Of a stretch of 64,000 nucleotides of DNA, positions 62,526 to 64,000 are shown one piece after another. The stretch covers positions 124,001-188,000 of the forward strand of contig NZ_CP088953.1 of the NCBI RefSeq assembly GCF_021165935.1, read 5' to 3'. The position numbers were made by a program, and so were the translations under genes. Within the stretch, counting starts at the first letter, position 1. Each line of letters begins with the position of its first letter. Origin of the DNA: Microbulbifer elongatus (lineage in GTDB: Bacteria; Pseudomonadota; Gammaproteobacteria; Pseudomonadales; Cellvibrionaceae). A model generated the notes under the pieces. The model saw only the letters and a list, made by a program, of their open reading frames with translations, was not told the DNA's origin and did not search any database.

Positions 62526-64000
62526 TGTCGATCCAGGTGATCAGGTAAACATCATTTTCTTTGCTTAGGGTACCGTAAATGGTGCCGTCTTTGGTGATGT
62601 AGCCGCGCAGGGATTCGCTTTCTTCGCTATCTGCAAACTCCACCACAAAATCCGTACCGGTTCCGTCGGTCAGGGTGACTTCGGAGAAGTCCTCACCGGT
62701 GTAATCGATATTGATATTCAGCAGATCCGCACCCCACTCAAGCGTGAGACTTGCATCGGCCATTGCATAACCGGTGCGCTTCACCACCAGTTCGATATCC
62801 ATTTCCGGCAGGTTGGCAGAAAGCTTGCCCGCGGCATTGGCTCGCAGAGTGGCCTTGACGTAACGGTTTTCGGCATCGACGTCATAGTCCGACTCATCCA
62901 GATAAGAAGAGAGTGCACCACTGGCGGCAGTGCCGAATACCGATTGCGTCCAGTAGCCCTCATCCCACCAGTCTTGCGGGCCCGGGTTGTACCAGCCTTC
63001 GCCGGATACATAGGCTTCAACATCGGACAAAAGGTAGTCGTAGTCCGCGGTAAAGAGAACACGAATATCTTCAGGAATGCCTGCTTCTTCCGGCGGAATG
63101 CCACGGACACACTGCGCAGAGTCGTAGTCCCACCAACCGTAGTACGGGTCACTTTCACAATCGGCTGCGCTTGTCGCTGCGGGCTCGAGGATATTCACAC
63201 CCCAGATCGGGTAGAGGTCGCTGCTCGGGCAGTAGGCAACGCCTTCGGTTACACAGGAAACCTCCACATAGTGGTCGGTGTAATATTCATTTTCGTCCGC
63301 AAAGTACGAGTAGGTGACCGTCGCCCGGTTACCTTCCAGACCATGCACCAGGGTCAACGTATTGCTGGCTTCGTCGTAGGAGAAGCTTGTCAAGTCCTCG
63401 CGCGATGTGCCCTCGGCAACAAACGCGAAATCGGTAACGTTATCCACAGTCAGCGATACCGCCGCCTCGACCGAAGTCTGCTCACCCAGATCATTGAAGA
63501 CACCTTTCAATGCCACTTTCTCTGGCAGCAGGGAAAGGTGGTCATTTTCTGGTGACAACGCTTCCAGGGCTGTGGACTTGCGCACGCCCAGCTCGACGGT
63601 ACCGTCAAAGCGGTAGCTCGCATTGGCCAAGGTGGCATTCACGAGCAGAGCGATACTTTCGATATCAGGATCGGCCTCGCTTTCCTCACCGAAGCTCTCA
63701 CCCAGAACCAGTTTCAACTGGGAGTCTTCGCTGTTCGACAGCGCAAAGCTGGAGCCGGCAATGCTCGCCTCACCTTCAACAGCGAGAATATTTTCACCGG
63801 CCGCCAGGGACAGACCTCCCGGCTCCCCGGACAGCTCAGGAATGGTGATTGAGATATTCACCGCTACCTGGTCATCGGTGGTTGCCGCATCGCCATCCAG
63901 GTCGTAGACACCGTTGGTTACACTCCACACGTTTCCGGATTGGCTGAGATCGCCCGACGGGAAGTGTGCCATCGCATCCTCGCGATCGGCATAGTCGGTA
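62503..64000 (-). CDS. Large acidic exported protein, C-terminal part (partial)
   Basis: The frame is open to the right window edge, so the N-terminus is missing; at least 499 residues are seen. The sequence is acidic and beta-rich, with many Asp/Glu and repeated strand patterns (NGVYDLDGDAATTDDQVAVN, ASYRFDGTVELGVRKSTALE, AAVSLTVDNVTDFAFVAEGT). A middle part with several Cys (VSCVTEGVAYCPSSDLYPIW, CESDPYYGWWDYDSAQC) may form disulfides. It looks like a secreted or cell-surface protein; no family recognised. Its stop overlaps the next gene, an envelope protein, by 23 bases. Confidence 0.7.
   Translation of the reverse strand, partial: TDYADREDAMAHFPSGDLSQSGNVWSVTNGVYDLDGDAATTDDQVAVNISITIPELSGEPGGLSLAAGENILAVEGEASIAGSSFALSNSEDSQLKLVLGESFGEESEADPDIESIALLVNATLANASYRFDGTVELGVRKSTALEALSPENDHLSLLPEKVALKGVFNDLGEQTSVEAAVSLTVDNVTDFAFVAEGTSREDLTSFSYDEASNTLTLVHGLEGNRATVTYSYFADENEYYTDHYVEVSCVTEGVAYCPSSDLYPIWGVNILEPAATSAADCESDPYYGWWDYDSAQCVRGIPPEEAGIPEDIRVLFTADYDYLLSDVEAYVSGEGWYNPGPQDWWDEGYWTQSVFGTAASGALSSYLDESDYDVDAENRYVKATLRANAAGKLSANLPEMDIELVVKRTGYAMADASLTLEWGADLLNINIDYTGEDFSEVTLTDGTGTDFVVEFADSEESESLRGYITKDGTIYGTLSKENDVYLITWIDNAIETLL

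Noticed and set aside
1..64000. CRISPR arrays, tRNA or rRNA genes, insertion sequences
   Set aside because: No regularly spaced direct repeats, cloverleaf-like clusters or transposase-like proteins were recognised on either strand.

Overview
The window reads as chromosome from a marine gammaproteobacterium of the Cellvibrionales/Microbulbifer type. This is an inference from gene style, not from a marker gene: high-GC coding DNA, many lipoproteins and efflux parts, a GH94 disaccharide phosphorylase beside a GPH sugar symporter, and many AraC, LysR and WYL regulators. I found no rRNA, tRNA, CRISPR array or transposase.

Layout. 1-5.4 kb: the end of rpiA, a transglycosylase-like lipoprotein, a DUF4168 protein, a small winged-helix protein, an AraC regulator, a DUF937/OmpA envelope protein and a kinase-fold protein. 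5.4-12.5 kb: an AraC regulator divergent from an ExaC-type aldehyde dehydrogenase, an alpha/beta-hydrolase-fold protein without its nucleophile serine, and an M16 metalloprotease lipoprotein. 12.5-17.3 kb: a variable, AT-richer island. It holds a four-repeat WIDDG microprotein with a KTSC protein, a large hairpin, a DUF5343/Swt1-HEPN pair (putative defence), a decayed NERD nuclease and several orphan small proteins. 17.3-22.3 kb: a papain-like protease and a GPH symporter/GH94 phosphorylase operon. 22.4-32.3 kb: small stress and detoxification genes (cupin, VOC, GFA, two GSTs), a WYL regulator, a DUF1254 protein, a zincin-like secreted protein and an ECF42-type sigma factor with YCII/DGPF and SRPBCC genes. 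32.4-34.9 kb: an Ntn amide hydrolase followed by glutamate decarboxylase.

34.9-43 kb holds two incomplete envelope export loci. One is TolC-HlyD-ABC2-ABC2 with no ATPase. The other is DUF3302-HlyD-NodT plus a two-TM channel with no inner-membrane pump. 43-50.7 kb is housekeeping and stress: a PH-domain protein, DUF1294, a cupin, a spermidine-synthase-like protein, RhlE, YbiT, a cold-shock protein, an RcsF-like lipoprotein and a DUF3574 lipoprotein. 50.7-57.2 kb, all on the minus strand, holds an acetolactate-synthase-like enzyme, an MsbA-type exporter and a tight operon of a StlD/DarB-type ketosynthase, a haem-oxygenase-like putative di-iron oxidase and an unknown protein. This looks like a small unassigned biosynthetic locus. 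57.3-61.3 kb: a LysR regulator divergent from an omega-amino-acid aminotransferase and MmsA, which fits beta-alanine catabolism. 61.4-64 kb: two coupled, unrecognised envelope proteins, the second cut by the window edge.

The strongest candidates for something new are the ketosynthase/di-iron-oxidase operon, the DUF5343-HEPN pair in the island, and the WIDDG-repeat/KTSC pair.
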